Below are positions 35,904 through 47,959 of a DNA stretch of 64,000 nucleotides, one piece after another. The notes under the pieces are model-generated. The model did not search any database. It was not told the origin of the DNA and worked only from the letters and a program-made list of their open reading frames with translations. Origin of the DNA: Phoronis australis (lineage: Eukaryota > Phoronida > Phoronidae); the NCBI GenBank assembly GCA_002633005.1, contig NMRA01000482.1, forward strand, positions 167,361 to 231,360, written 5' to 3'. Position 1 is the first letter of the stretch. Each line of letters opens with the position of its first letter. The position numbers and the translations under genes were made by a program.

Positions 35904-38900
35904 GTAGGTCATACATTTGTGACATGAGAACATCAAACATTAAAACGAAGTGTGTATCATCAATAATAGAAATTTTAATTGTTGTTCGAATGAAATTGAA
36001 CTACCAAAGCAGCGGTACTATGCTTTGCGTATATTGTATTCATTAGGTAAAGTTAGTGAAAATTCATACGCAAATTGAAGCCCTTTTTGTATTTAGGGCT
36101 TTAGATTCACCAAAATGAATTAAAGTGTCACTCAACATGGCGATCACCTCTAGAAACCATTATATTTAGGAAATGCTGATTCTGCAAATGTGACAACGTT
36201 TCCTAGAAATAGTATTAGTCTAAAATGGTTTAAGGATATCTCAATCCAATTCTCAAAAATGGCGATTTTTACAGTATTTCACACGTGACTCCATTCTCGG
36301 GGAACTTCAAATACAAAGTACATACCGTGTTGCCAGAAAAAAGATTTAGCAGAATCACCTTGGAACCGCACAACCGCGTGAAAATTTGTTTACTACTTTC
36401 CCGAGGTCACAGGTTACGGGACTGACACTCAAATCGAATGTCAACTAACCAAGCACAGAGCAGCTCCGTTTGTACCCTCAATCCTATCACTAAGCGAATC
36501 GCCACAATATTGCGTCAAACACGTGTACGTATGATATAATGTCAGGGAAAGCGAAGACAAAACATAACTCTGATCCTGAGAAAGTTATGTATTTGCATGT
36601 GCACGACAGTTCTGAATTGATACTACCAGTCACTTCACGTCTCTGTGACTTTGTATTCACGAACACAGCAAGTTGTGAACAGAGATAATCCTCACTCAAA
36701 TTCGTTAAGGTTTTCTCCAACCTTATTCAAAAAAATGTCCATTTTACAATATTTCACGTGTCTACTAAAATACCTTATCTTCATTCTCAGGGAACTTCAA
36801 ATACAAAATATATACTGCGTAGCGAGAAAAAAGATTTAACAGAACCACCTTGGAACCGCACAACCGTGCGCATACTTGCTTACTAATTATCCGAGGTCAA
36901 AGGTTAAAGTGCTTTCAATCAGATCCAATCTCCCGCCAGGTTCAGAACATTGAGACAACGAGCTGTACTTATGGTAGAATGGTTCCGGGGAAAACAAAGA
37001 CAAAACTACCGTAGTTTTGATCCTAAGGGAGTTGTGCGTCTACATCCACACCACCGTTCGCGTTGAGAACGAATGCTACTGTCGCCTCAGGCCTCTGAGG
37101 TCATGAACTCAGCAAATTGTGAAAAGAGAAAAATCCTCACCCTAATTCCTTCAAGACTTTGAGATTTTCACTTGTCCCAGTTTAATCGGCTTTTTCTAGG
37201 CTTCGGCAAATCGACTTCATTTGAACTTAAGAACACGAGTTCTCAAAAACGGGTCAGTGGATTTCGCTGAAACATCCAAATTTAATATTTACTCGTCAGT
37301 CTCGAAAACGCTGTTAGGATTTTAGATATAAAGGCCTATTCTTTGCGTAATGTAACAAAGACGAATACGACTTCCGTTTTTTACAATGATACCGTACCTT
37401 TTGGGAGGTGATTTATCATAGAAACCAAACAAAAAGACTAATCGAAAATTCCTAACAACGTTTTTGAGGTAACTGGTTAAGTTTTCATTTAAAAAAGTTT
37501 CATTAAAATTTTGACTTCAAACAGGTTTTTACGTAAAAATAATAATGATACATTAATACAAAAACATTTCATATTCCTTAATCTTTTTTCTTTCAGAAAA
37601 TATATACTTTTACTAGTTGACAAAGCTTAGTTTTTTGATATACGAGTTAGAATGAGGCCACTAAATAAGGTTGGAGATAACCTTAATTCGGGTAACATGA
37701 CATTTCGCTGTTTTGATGTCGACGTGCTTTAACCACCGATCCGATTTCTGTATCCATTTCATTTTTGGGTTTCACATCAGTATCCTAGCGCATGATGTGC
37801 CTAACAATGAACTGTTGGCCTACTTTAAAGTGGACCATAATGCACACGCTTGACCCACTTATGTTGGATCTGCCCGTGACCTAGTTGGACATAACATTGA
37901 AATTCGACTTGCTTTAATTAAAGGGTTTTGTGATAATTAAGTTAATTACGCGGTGCAAATTCAGATGACGTTGCGCGTTAATGTTGAAGTAATGAACGTG
38001 GCTAAGGCTTGTATGGGTTATTTTGACCGAAAACAAGTTTTCTACGAACAATTAACCAAAGACCATGAGACTTTCATCCCTCACGATTTAATCGGCCTTT
38101 TCTCGACTTCATCAATTCGACTTAATTTTAACTAAGGAACACTAGCTCTTGAAAACGACTCGGTAGATTTCTCATAAGCTTTCAAAACTTAATATTTATT
38201 CCTCAATCTCAAAAACTCTTTTAGCGTTTTCGATATAAAAGGCTAGATTTTGCGTAATGTAACAAAGGCGAATACAACTGCTACATTTTTATAAAAATAT
38301 TTTACGTTTTGGGAGTTGATTTTTCATAGAATCAAAACGAAAAGACTAATCGAAAATCCCTGAACCCTGGTCAAGTTTTCATTTTAAAAAGTTTCAACAA
38401 AATAGAGCGATGGGTTATTGTTCTATGAATATATTTTTCTTAAACATGAAAGTTTGACTTAAAAATGGTGTTAACGTAAGACCACGGTTATGAAGCTTCG
38501 GGTGGTGTTGTGACCAAAAAATTCATGAGCTTGGTCTGAAACAAGCTCAGAAATCACATTGACTTTGATTACGGAACAATTTTATAGGAATAAATCAAAA
38601 CTTGCTTACTGAAGCCAAAAACCCGCGTTTAATGTCTTTTTATGAAGGTTCGGTATAGTTTGGCAATACATCGCAGAAAAAACGTTGCTTTGAGGTAAAT
38701 GAATAACTGACATTTTTTATTTCACGTAACAGGTTACCAAATAGATTTCATTCACTTTTGGCAAATTAGATTTGTCGTTGATTTCTTTTATTTTTTCAAA
38801 TACTATAAATGTGGATTTGCCACCTGTAAAACGGCTGGGTGGGCCTCACCGAATTAGTCTTTCCGTCTAGACAGAGGCACCTCTGGTACAAAAAAAAATG

Positions 38901-39988
38901 AAATTAATATGAGCCACCTAAAATTAATATAATGATTGAAATCCTCAATGTTTTCGTTGCACGATGTCAGTTTTATGCTACATCAGCTTTATAGTTTCCC
39001 CATTTACTGATTTTTTACGTCGGCGTAGGTAAACGATTTTTCTTAATTTTGACTACACTGTACGTCGCATTTTAGACTTTTCAAATAACTTATTTTTACA
39101 AACAGCTGCACTCTTAAAGTATTTGAACCATTTAATTTAATTCTGAGCCAAGGTGTAGAATTTATCTTATCAATTAAGGTTCCAGTAATACCATTTTCGT
39201 CTATACTATACTTTTAACATAGGCGGCGCACCAGAGGGGGCTGAGGTGTGTAGCCTCCCCCTTTTTTCAGTGCTACTCCGCCCATGGGCTATAGGCGGTG
39301 CACCGCAGGGGAGCTGTGATGGCTTTAGCCCCCACTTTTTCAGTGCTGCGCCGCCCATGTTGAATCCCAGGGTAACTTAACAACTGTTTCATTTCCGAAC
39401 AGTAAATTCTTACCTCTCGAACGCAGAGTTGGATCCTGAGCTCCTTACCTATGCGTTCTAAAGGCTGGAAACGTGCGGAACTAATTTTTGGTCACATTAC
39501 GTCTCATACTTAACCGTAAGACAAATAAAAAAGATAGAATGTTCGGAGAAGATTATAGGAAGCATGCAATGATAAATGAAACTGCGGTGAGTAATTGTTG
39601 TTTTGTTTTGTTTTATTAATAACAAATGAATAAATGAGTAATAATTTAGCAAAAAATCAACGTTCAGTAGTTTTTTTTTACTGTTTCTTTATCCTTGGTG
39701 TGGGTCTGTTAACTGCTCTTTTTCCTTAACTTCACGGTCTAAGGAATACCACAAGTTTCAAAAATCGCCTAACAGAGCAGTGATCTCATTCTCGCCGCCG
39801 AAGTAATGGAGATGTGATGGACTATTTCAAATGCGTTACGCTATCATATTTCAGCCGTTGAAGCAATTCGTTGGAGGCGATACGACAATATAGGGTCTTG
39901 TAGAAATTGGAGCGAATGCCACTCGAAGTGCAGGTATTGGACGTACAGCGGTGGTACCTGCAATGGCGGGAATTGTTACTGCTACTAG
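35816..39988 (+). CDS. CS-alpha-beta defensin 1 (secreted antimicrobial peptide precursor)
   Basis: Two coding exons, 35816-35903 and 39855-39988, about 73 residues. Exon 1: signal peptide MKATVCLFVVVLLLGTLF and a short acidic piece, ending in phase 1. Exon 2: a furin-type RWRR, then a mature domain of about 35 residues with six cysteines spaced C-x5-C-x3-C-x9-C-x4-C-x-C and a G-x-C before Cys4, the spacing of arthropod/mollusc defensins that permeabilise bacterial membranes or bind lipid II. A GTAAGT donor overlaps the stop: spliced to 40228 or read through, the codon is TAG either way. It is secreted, with three disulphides expected. Paralogue of the gene at 52861. The alternative, a toxin or channel-blocker of the same fold, cannot be excluded from sequence. 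Confidence 0.85.
36240..38380. repeat. Old duplications inside defensin 1 intron 1
   Basis: 36240-36420 resembles 36720-36890 (gggaacttcaaatacaaa, gaaaaaagattta, accttggaaccgcacaacc), and 37190-37480 resembles 38090-38380. These account for much of the intron being about 3.95 kb against 1.5 kb in copy 2. Confidence 0.7.
39214..39361. mobile_element. GGCGGCGCA palindromic element, inserted in defensin 1 intron 1
   Basis: 148 bp present here and absent at the matching place in copy 2 (atactt/gaatcccag near 54173), which fixes its limits. Two units with ends complementary to each other (aggcggcgca, ctgcgccgccc). Mobile or recently inserted after the duplication. Confidence 0.75.
39855..39988 (+). 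CDS. Defensin 1, exon 2 (propeptide, furin site, cysteine domain)
   Basis: Acceptor ATTTCAG. Phase 1 joins G to CC to give Ala, then VEAIRWRR and the six-cysteine domain, ending CYCY and stop. It is too short and too disrupted at its ends to appear as an ATG-initiated ORF in its own frame. Confidence 0.87.
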
Positions 39989-40227
39989 TAAGTTCAAAAC
40001 ATGTGTGTCTTGTCCCTTATCCATTCCCTGTAACACCTAAATTAACACATTTTTCTCGTGAATGGATAGACCATATCAACTTTATAGCTATAGGATTCAG
40101 TGTACTGAACGACCTGTCGGTGCTCGTTCATTAGCAGTGCGTACATGTACATACTAACTGTCCAAATTGGAGATTTCATATCCAACTGATTATTTTAATG
40201 CATTAATAAGTTCTTTTTGAATTCCAG

Positions 40228-40300
40228 GTAAAGAGATTTACATTGCAGTAAAAGTGGAGGCATACATACGGAAACATTTCTTCTGCTTGTACGAGATCGT
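40228..40300 (+). other. Defensin 1, probable exon 3 (non-coding here)
   Basis: Acceptor ATTCCAG is conserved with copy 2. Joined to exon 2 its first base completes TAG, so in this copy it is 3' UTR. The 3' end was not determined. Confidence 0.5.
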
Positions 40301-40481
40301 AAGTTGGGGCTAAATAAACGTTTCTGCTCTGCACTTGTAGTTTTGATGATCAGCAACACTTTGATAAAACGGGCCCAGGATCAAAGAGAGTCATACCGTG
40401 AAATACACGAAGCGTCTCTTTGAATACGCCACACGTGACACTTAGATTGTTTGAGGTGGGAGAAGTGACTGGGGGTATAAA

Positions 40482-40570
40482 TACACATACATACGTACAT
40501 ACATACATACATACATACATACATGCATGCATACATACATACATACATACATACATGTAAATACATACAC
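40482..40570. repeat. (CATA)n tetranucleotide tract
   Basis: Repeated atac units; the apparent Tyr/Val/Cys/Met-rich frames on the minus strand are artefacts. Confidence 0.95.
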
Positions 40571-40859
40571 AAAACGGACCGAGAGTGCGCTAGTGGCGTA
40601 CATGAAGTGATATCCCACGAGAACTGTACAGATCGTTCAGAAAATCAAATAACGTACGTTCAAGTGCTACAAAGAACAGTGCAAGAGTGTGGAAGACCTA
40701 ATTAAAAAGACAAAGCAAGACGATAAGATGAAAATTAGCTCCAATATCAAAAATGTGTCCAAAATTCTAATTAGGAATATTGGGATATAGTAAATAAAAT
40801 TCGAGGACAGGTAAAGCAATCATCATAACCCACCATCCACTCCAAGTAATCCAACTATC

Positions 40860-43075
40860 AGGCGTCATCCAAAGCTGATAAAAGTAAGTTATTTATAGAC
40901 CATCAAGAGTCACATTGCACCGACAACAAACTTTCCCGAATTCCCAAACGGAACATTAGAACACCTGCCCAACCATCTGAAGTCAGAAAACTACTAGAAA
41001 ACAATGACGAAAACAAAAACGACGGTACTAATCCTATAACCAATAAAATGATCAGGATAATAGCAATGTATGTAACAAAATACTACAATCTGGACAATTT
41101 CCTTCGAAATGGAAGCTTGGCGTTATGATACCAATACACAAAAAGAACTCCAAAACAGACATTGCCAACTATCGCTCCATAACTCTACTTAACTCCTTAT
41201 CCAAAACTTTACAAAAAATCATTTCTCAACATATGTTTGACCACCTCTCTTCACAAAACCTCATATATCGTCGCCAATTTGTGGATTCATGCCTGGTAAC
41301 AGCACTGTGTTCCAACTCACAGAAATTGTACACGACATGCACCTCCAGTTTGAGCAAGGTTACAACGTGAGATCCGTATTTTTACACATTGCGTCAGCTT
41401 TTGATGTCGTTCCCCATGACCTGCTTCTACGTAAATTAGAATCTTACGGTTTCTCAGGCGCTCTCCTCTTACTTTTAAAATCATATCTGGAATATCGAAC
41501 TTACAAAGTCCGAATTGAGGGTGACTTATCACCTTCATCAACGCCAGGTTTAGTAAATGCTGGAGCACCACAGGGTAGCGTACTAGGCCCCTTACTCTTT
41601 TTACTGTACATCAATGATCTTCCAGACCCAATAAACTCTAAAACATTCTTATATGCTGATGACACTGTAATTTTCCACCCATTCTCAAAGGAGCATCCCC
41701 ATGACTCCTTACAATTGCAAACTGGCCTTAACAAACTCTATGACTGGTCTTACAAGTGGAAGTTTAAATTTAAACCTGAAAAAAGTATTAATCTTATATT
41801 TTCTAAGTCTAATAACTCATTTCCAAACAAATCCCACGCTGGAATTATCACTCAATGGGGAAGTTATTCCCAATACGTTCACGCACAAACATCTTGGCTT
41901 GCTACTAGACAATAATCTTACATTTACTCCTCATTGTCGCGAACTTTTTCATAAAGTACAAAACTTAATTAATCCAATTAGAATTATCTCTCGTCATCTC
42001 AACACTGTTCAAGTCTTGTGTACTTCCACATCTAGATTACCGTGATATAATCTACCAATCGGCAAACGCTGGCATACTTCTTCAATTAGAAAGACTACAA
42101 TACTAAGCAGCTTTATCCAGAACAGGGGCATACAAAGGGTCCAACACAACCAAGGTTCTAAATAGTCTCAACTCCAGCAAACTAGCAACCCGTCGTAAAC
42201 TCCACATGTCCATGTATATATTCAAAGTCTTAACCAACATAAAGAATTACTCTAACAAAATCCTCTTTGACTCCTGCAAAAGACCAAAAACGAGACCAGG
42301 ACTGCGGCAAAGTAATATGCACACCATTCCATCTTCCATCAGCCAAGCCTTCAGGAGAAAACGATATTAACTTGTATTGATCACTGGAATTCCTTACCAT
42401 TCCAAATAAAAGAAAGCACTTCAATCGTCAATCTCAAAAATAACTTTAAAATGCACACCACTACTCAAGACTTACCAGTCCCATTGACATCATTCCAACT
42501 TGCCTCGCAACCACGACATAACCCTATACAGATCAAAATGCGGTCTATTCCTAAACAGCGAGAAATTTAGACATAATTATAATAACATTCCGCCTCTGTG
42601 TTCTTGTGGAGACACCCAGACATATCCTCATGTTTTCTTTACTTGTGAGGTATGCAAGGAGCAGAGGGTACAGCTTTTCCAGATACTCGTACAGTACCCC
42701 AACGATTACAAAAAATATTCTGAAATTTCGCAATTGTACAACAAAATTAATTTTTTTCTAAACGGATGTCAAGAACTCAACCCAAATGGAAAAAAGGTTT
42801 TATTCTAAATAGTATCAGAGTTTCTTTATAACATCATCTCTTTGTGTGAGTGGATAGAATAATGTACATGTGTATGAAAAGGAATTCTTTACATTCGTAA
42901 TCATATATCATTGTAATCTTAACATCAGTTTTTTAATTTATGTATTCGCGTATAATAATTGTATAGAGGCTTCTTTGTATTTTTTAACCCAGATCTAATG
43001 CTTCTTGGCGCTTTCTGGGTTATGTATATTCATTGTATTCTGAAGATTTCGTGATAAACATTAAAAAAGATATTA
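40860..43075 (+). mobile_element. 5'-truncated non-LTR retrotransposon (CR1/Jockey-like), frameshifted
   Basis: Reverse transcriptase blocks in order: IPIHKKNSKTDIANYRSITL (from 41125), then in another frame [31 protein letters not shown] and the catalytic YADD (about 41652-41664). A C-terminal Cys/His segment (PLCSCGDTQTYPHVFFTC) follows at about 42590. No endonuclease domain. The frame changes several times, so it is dead. It lies in a stretch absent from duplication copy 2. Confidence 0.88.
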
Positions 43076-43244
43076 TTCCCCTAGTTCCCTAAGTTTCTTT
43101 CAAAGACATTTTTTCGCCAGAATTTTTCAATACCTCGCTCAGACTGTTCACGTGGCAAATCACAGCCTATATGTATGTACTTGAGCGTTAGGTTACAAGT
43201 TTTTTCTAGTAAAGGAAAAAGTTTTAAATGTATCGATTCATTAC

Positions 43245-43304
43245 CTGAAAAGAGATCACAACGAAGAAAACAAAGGTAACCGTGTATGAAACTTGTAACA
43301 TCGC
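43245..43304 (-). CDS. Candidate 60-nt orphan exon (hydrophobic)
   Basis: Acceptor TATTTTCAG and donor CAG/GTAATG enclose 20 open codons encoding a membrane-like stretch with VTFVFFVVISF. No neighbouring exon recognised; chance cannot be excluded. Confidence 0.2.
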
Positions 43305-44329
43305 CTGAAAATAGTTAAATAACAATATTTGATATTGTAGTTACCGAGGAATCGCCGTCTGAGTTGCAGACGATATCCATGCAATATTTATCACTTGAAA
43401 ACTGAGACAGAAATGTCATATAATTAACAGTCCTGTTCCAGATGTTACGATTGAGGCCTGATTGCATGATGAGTGTTATTTACACGGTTAAAATTACATT
43501 AGTTTAAGCTATTTTTCGAAAGTTTGATGATTGAACAGGCTAACGACGTCGAGACGACATCGACTTATCTTTTGAACTTTCCATGTCAGGAGTCACTGCT
43601 GAAGTAGTGCGGGAGGTAAATACGCAAAACCTTATTACATGGCCGCATTGCACTCGACTGATTCAACGCGTATGGGATAAAAACATGAACATGTGTCGTA
43701 CAAGGTTGGCTATAAATTAAACCACAGAACAGAACGTGATGAAAAGGAAATTTTCTCTGTACGCTTGGCTTATGTTGGCAATTTAGATCCAACAAAATTG
43801 GTCTAGAGTTGCCTTTTCACTTTTGCGGTTGGTTTCTGTCATCGAAATAAGCAATGACTCGTGATTGACAATCCTGTAAGAACATGGATGGCAATTTGAC
43901 ACTCTCGTTACTTGCCCAAAGCAAGTTTTGGCATGACGATCGTTATTTTGGTGGTAAATCCGTGTTAAAAAACCTGGTCTCTTATACAGAAAGATAAATA
44001 ATATGAGACCACACCTTTCTTCAAGTACTCGTTGAAGCAACGAGTTGGATCTCCGAGTAATTTACTGTTATATACCTGTAGGAACTTAGAAGAGAAATGT
44101 GTAAATCCTGCTAACTTTAAAACATCATGTCTCAGAAATGACTAATCAGATTCATACGAAAGTTCTAGATACTATGATCTATGTTCTCCAAAACCATGAA
44201 AGGAGCCAATTCAGAAATTTTCCACTTTTCATAGGGGGCTACCAAAATGAAACTTTCATGATTTTCAAAACAAAATGGAAACGCACTGATAATTTAGAAA
44301 ACGGCAGCGTTTTTTGAGATTGTATCATG

Positions 44330-45060
44330 GCCATTAATAGTGTGCAAGATTAGGTCATGATATTGATACATGTAGGGGGCTTTGATATCGTGTAGCCTGC
44401 ATTACATGGTCACATGACTCCATCAGAGCAGCCGTGAATTCATGATTTTCGGTACACAAAAGCCAAAATCGTAATTTTGGGGGCATTTTTGTTGTCTCAT
44501 TTTTCTGGTGGACGTAGCAAGGTAAGAAGACATGGCTTTGTTGAGTTACTTAATCTTTGAAGAATCTCATCGAATATAGCCTATTTTCTGTCGGTTAGGC
44601 GTTTTTCCGGTGACTTGAGACAGTCTACTAAAAAGGGCTTTCATTGGCCTAGACCAGTGATAAGATCAAGATCAGCCACTAGAACTGTGGTCTTTTCCCT
44701 TGCCTCCCTCTCTGATGATATATAGGATTACCAGTCCTTTATATCATTCTCCACTACACGTATTTCCAGAGTATGTCACGGAGCTTTGATGAACTCCACA
44801 GTGGGGCGGACTAAACGTTGAAGATTCTTTCTCTAATAAGTCCGTTACAGATTTTTAGCTTTTCCTGTATTTTACCAATCAACTTGGTGTCTTCTAATTT
44901 ACATCGATTTTTTATTTTATTAAATGTCTCCGCTGCATTTTGTCACACTTGGTGAACGCATCCAAATGTCCGTTTAAAAGCAGTTATAAACATGTTCAGT
45001 TTCGTGAAACCTCTTCGAGGAATGTGCGACATAGAGTAATGGAAATTTGATGGGATTGCC
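44330..45060. other. Non-matching part of duplication copy 1
   Basis: No gene seen. Copy 2 has different sequence here (55795-56590), so one or both carry later insertions. Confidence 0.35.
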
Positions 45061-45639
45061 TTGTATTGCACATTTTACATTTCTATGGTGCTCTCAGGGT
45101 CTTATACTGTCGGAAAGACACACGCTCTTATACATGCACACGATATAACAGCTACCCGATATTCAAAGCAAAAAACAAAGAGAACATACACTGTAAATGC
45201 AAATTCGGATTTTCTCTACTACAAGGATTATCATTATCATTTTTAAGAACGTAGTCCTAACTTTTACAAAACTCTTTCATGTTACAACAATGCCGAATCG
45301 TTTTTGTGCAGTTTATTTGGCGCGGATACGAACCGATATGATCTCGCGAGATCCAGCCTCATCACTGATTAGTCTAGACTTAATCCGCAATCTAGTGTTT
45401 CCACAGATGGAATCGTAAGTGCCGTCCACACACAGACTTGCAATGAAAAAAGTTACTCCTGGAACGAGTTGTATGCTTGGTTTTTGTCCAACTTGCTCAA
45501 TCCACCTTATCGAGGTAGGATAACTTGTTTTAGGGTAACTTGCCCCATTTCTAATCGCTGTGTGGCTGCAAACCTGTGTCAAGGCGGAAGTAATTATGAG
45601 CTACGGTTGCATTTAGAGACACAGAATAGTTCACAATGG

Positions 45640-46440
45640 GCAGAGCCTAGCAGGACACATATTAATGGACTTGTCATGCACAGAGCGACAACTTTCATCT
45701 TGTGCTGGTTAATAGATGTGTATGGACGCTCCACTTGGAGGCAAGCATGTTCTTCCAAGAGTAAGTCTGTGTAGAGGCGGGGCCTTGGACATCTAAATAT
45801 TTTAGATGCCTTTGGTTTGAATCATTAGTTCGCCGTATGTTAGACCACCGATGGCTCACTTACATTGAATTTGTTGTTTTGATTATTTGTATTGATCGAG
45901 TGTTTTTAACTGCCACAGTATGTCTCATTAAAACCGTGAATTTTAAATTTGTAGCAAGCTCCACCTTGTGACTTCCACTGTGTGAAGAAGTATATTAATC
46001 AGGAAAAGAAACAATTTGTAATTAAATCACGGTTTTAAAAAAAACATCACAACTAATGGACTGAAAAACAAGTGTGAACATAAAGAACGGCCCATTAATT
46101 TCAAACATTGCGCAATTGTTATTTGATACTGAAATGGACAAATAGTAAAAACTGTGCCTTGTTTCACTAGGGTAGCAATGGCATATTACCTTACTCATTT
46201 ACATAAAAATAGTCTTTCCAAACGAAACTTTCGCGAGATTGTAATGGTAACTGGTTTTTGGATGGTTTCTGACATAAGAAGACCCTGGGTTGTTTGTAAA
46301 CTAGTACTTAATTTGCATATTCATAGTTTAACGAGACATGTCTTGTTGAAACGCAAACGCCAACGCGTGAGTCACCAGAGGTTACAGGTTTGCGCTCCCG
46401 TAAATTGGGGCCAAAGGTATGCAAAACGTTATGAATGAAT
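45640..46440 (+). repeat. Interspersed repeat family R, copy 2 (left part)
   Basis: Matches 62480-63180 and 34088-34230 (gatgtgtatggac, ggtttgaat, ttcgcgagattgtaatggta). It stops abruptly at the L1-like element; its right-hand end reappears at 50088. Confidence 0.65.
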
Positions 46441-46442
46441 TT

Positions 46443-47950
46443 CCCTTCAACTCTGTCATGCGCTTTTTTGAAGTCCAAAAAATAGGATGTGGCCTTGAAT
46501 TTTATTTAAGTTTTTATATGCAATAACATCTTCTATTATTCTTATGTTGTAACCAATAAATCTCCTTTAACAGCACTACACTGTATGTATCAACTCCTGC
46601 ATACAAGTACTTAAACGTGACGTCAGAAATTTGATTAACAGTTTGTAATCAATGTTTAACAATGTTATTGGTCTCCAGATATCTAATGGCTGTAATTCTA
46701 AGTCATCTTTAGACTTACATGTAGGTGTAAGAGTTACAACTCCTATATTTTGTGAGGGAGACAAACTTCCAACGTCAAGGCTGTATTCAAAACGCTCAAA
46801 AAGAGGATCTTTAATTTCTTCCCAAAAAACATTTATAAAATTCATAACTCAAACCATCCGTTCCTGGCGATTTGTAGTTCTTAGAGAATTTTTGAAAGGT
46901 TAATAAAATTCAGCTTGTGTAAAATCCCTATCCAGAAATTCAGCATCATCGACTGATAGAGTGTCAGGCAATTCAGACATATTGAGAAATTTGAATTTGT
47001 TTCTAAGTTGCTATTATCACTGCTATACAACTTGGATAAATAATCACGTATCCCTTCTTTATTAAGCCCTGACCTCTAATTAATTGTCCATTATTATCTT
47101 TAAGTTCAGTAATACAATTTTTCTTGTAGTTTCTTTTTTAGTGTTGCCAAAATAGTTAGCGTTACCTTCTCCATTTTCTATCCAATGAGCTCTACGTCTT
47201 CACCTCTCCTTTTACTTTTTGGGTCTGCAATAATTGTAATTCTACTCTGGCTCTGTCCAAGCCTTCCATGGCTTCATTATAGTTATTCTTCTCTAATTCC
47301 ACAGAAAAATTATTTACCAAATTAATGAGTTCCTGCCCTCTGTTATTATCAAACTTCCTTTTTTTGTTTTGAAAAAGTGTGGTGTGCTTCCTGATTTTCC
47401 TTTTTACCGTGATTTCCCATTTTGTATGTTTATTGGTTAAGTTTGCATATTCCTTGACCAGTTTTTTAATAACTTCCTTCAAATTCTTACCATAGACATT
47501 ATTTTCTAAAAGGCTGTTCTTAAGTTTCCACAAACCAGGCCCTGTAGCACAAATCTCATTGATTGTAATTGTGATTTTAACAGCAGCATGGTCAGAATAT
47601 ATAAAATCGTTAAGAATACTATTTTTAATATGATCTTTAAAAAATAAAGCCAATAATCAATTCTACTTTTGGACTTAAAGTACTTAATATGCCATGTAAA
47701 TTGTTTCTCACCACGATGTTGATACCTCCAAATATCAAAAAGATATACTTTTCAGATAAATTATTTATACGGTTTATAACAACGTGCTTGTAGCTTGGGT
47801 CCATCAGCCCCTGTTTGTCTATTTCTCCTAAGGGACAGTTATAATCCCCTGCACAGAAGATATCATTGCTATTTTCATATTTGGATAAAACAGAATCTAT
47901 TTTATATAGAAACGATAGTTGAGACGCATTTTCGTTCGGACAGTAAATAT
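46443..47950 (-). mobile_element. L1-like (Tx1/L1 clade) retrotransposon fragment
   Basis: Minus strand: endonuclease motifs FCAGDYNCPL (about 47855), DIWRYQHRGEKQFTW and SRIDYWL (about 47650-47740), the GPGLWKLKNSLL linker, then the first RT block NIGVVTLTP...WRPITLLNIDYK. It ends at the FFD/FKKAHD region before the catalytic YADD. Several frameshifts. Truncated at both ends. Confidence 0.85.
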
Positions 47951-47959
47951 TTTAAAAAA

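Larger units (their letters stand above)
35130..45210 (+). repeat. Segmental duplication, copy 1 (carries defensin 1)
   Basis: Colinear blocks match 52218-56700: upstream region, all defensin exons, introns and a long 3' flank (for example cgttacttg...tggcatgacgatcgttatttt near 43920). Longer than copy 2 because of insertions in intron 1 and at about 40575-43680. Confidence 0.88.

Noticed and set aside
35816-36046. 76-codon single-exon secreted peptide
   Set aside because: Only its first 29 codons are exon; the remainder reads through a GT donor into the intron.
40350-40572. Met/Tyr/Cys/Val repeat protein
   Set aside because: Translation of the (CATA)n tract.
41317-41734. Minus-strand frames of 77-84 codons
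   Set aside because: Antisense shadows of the LINE reverse transcriptase.
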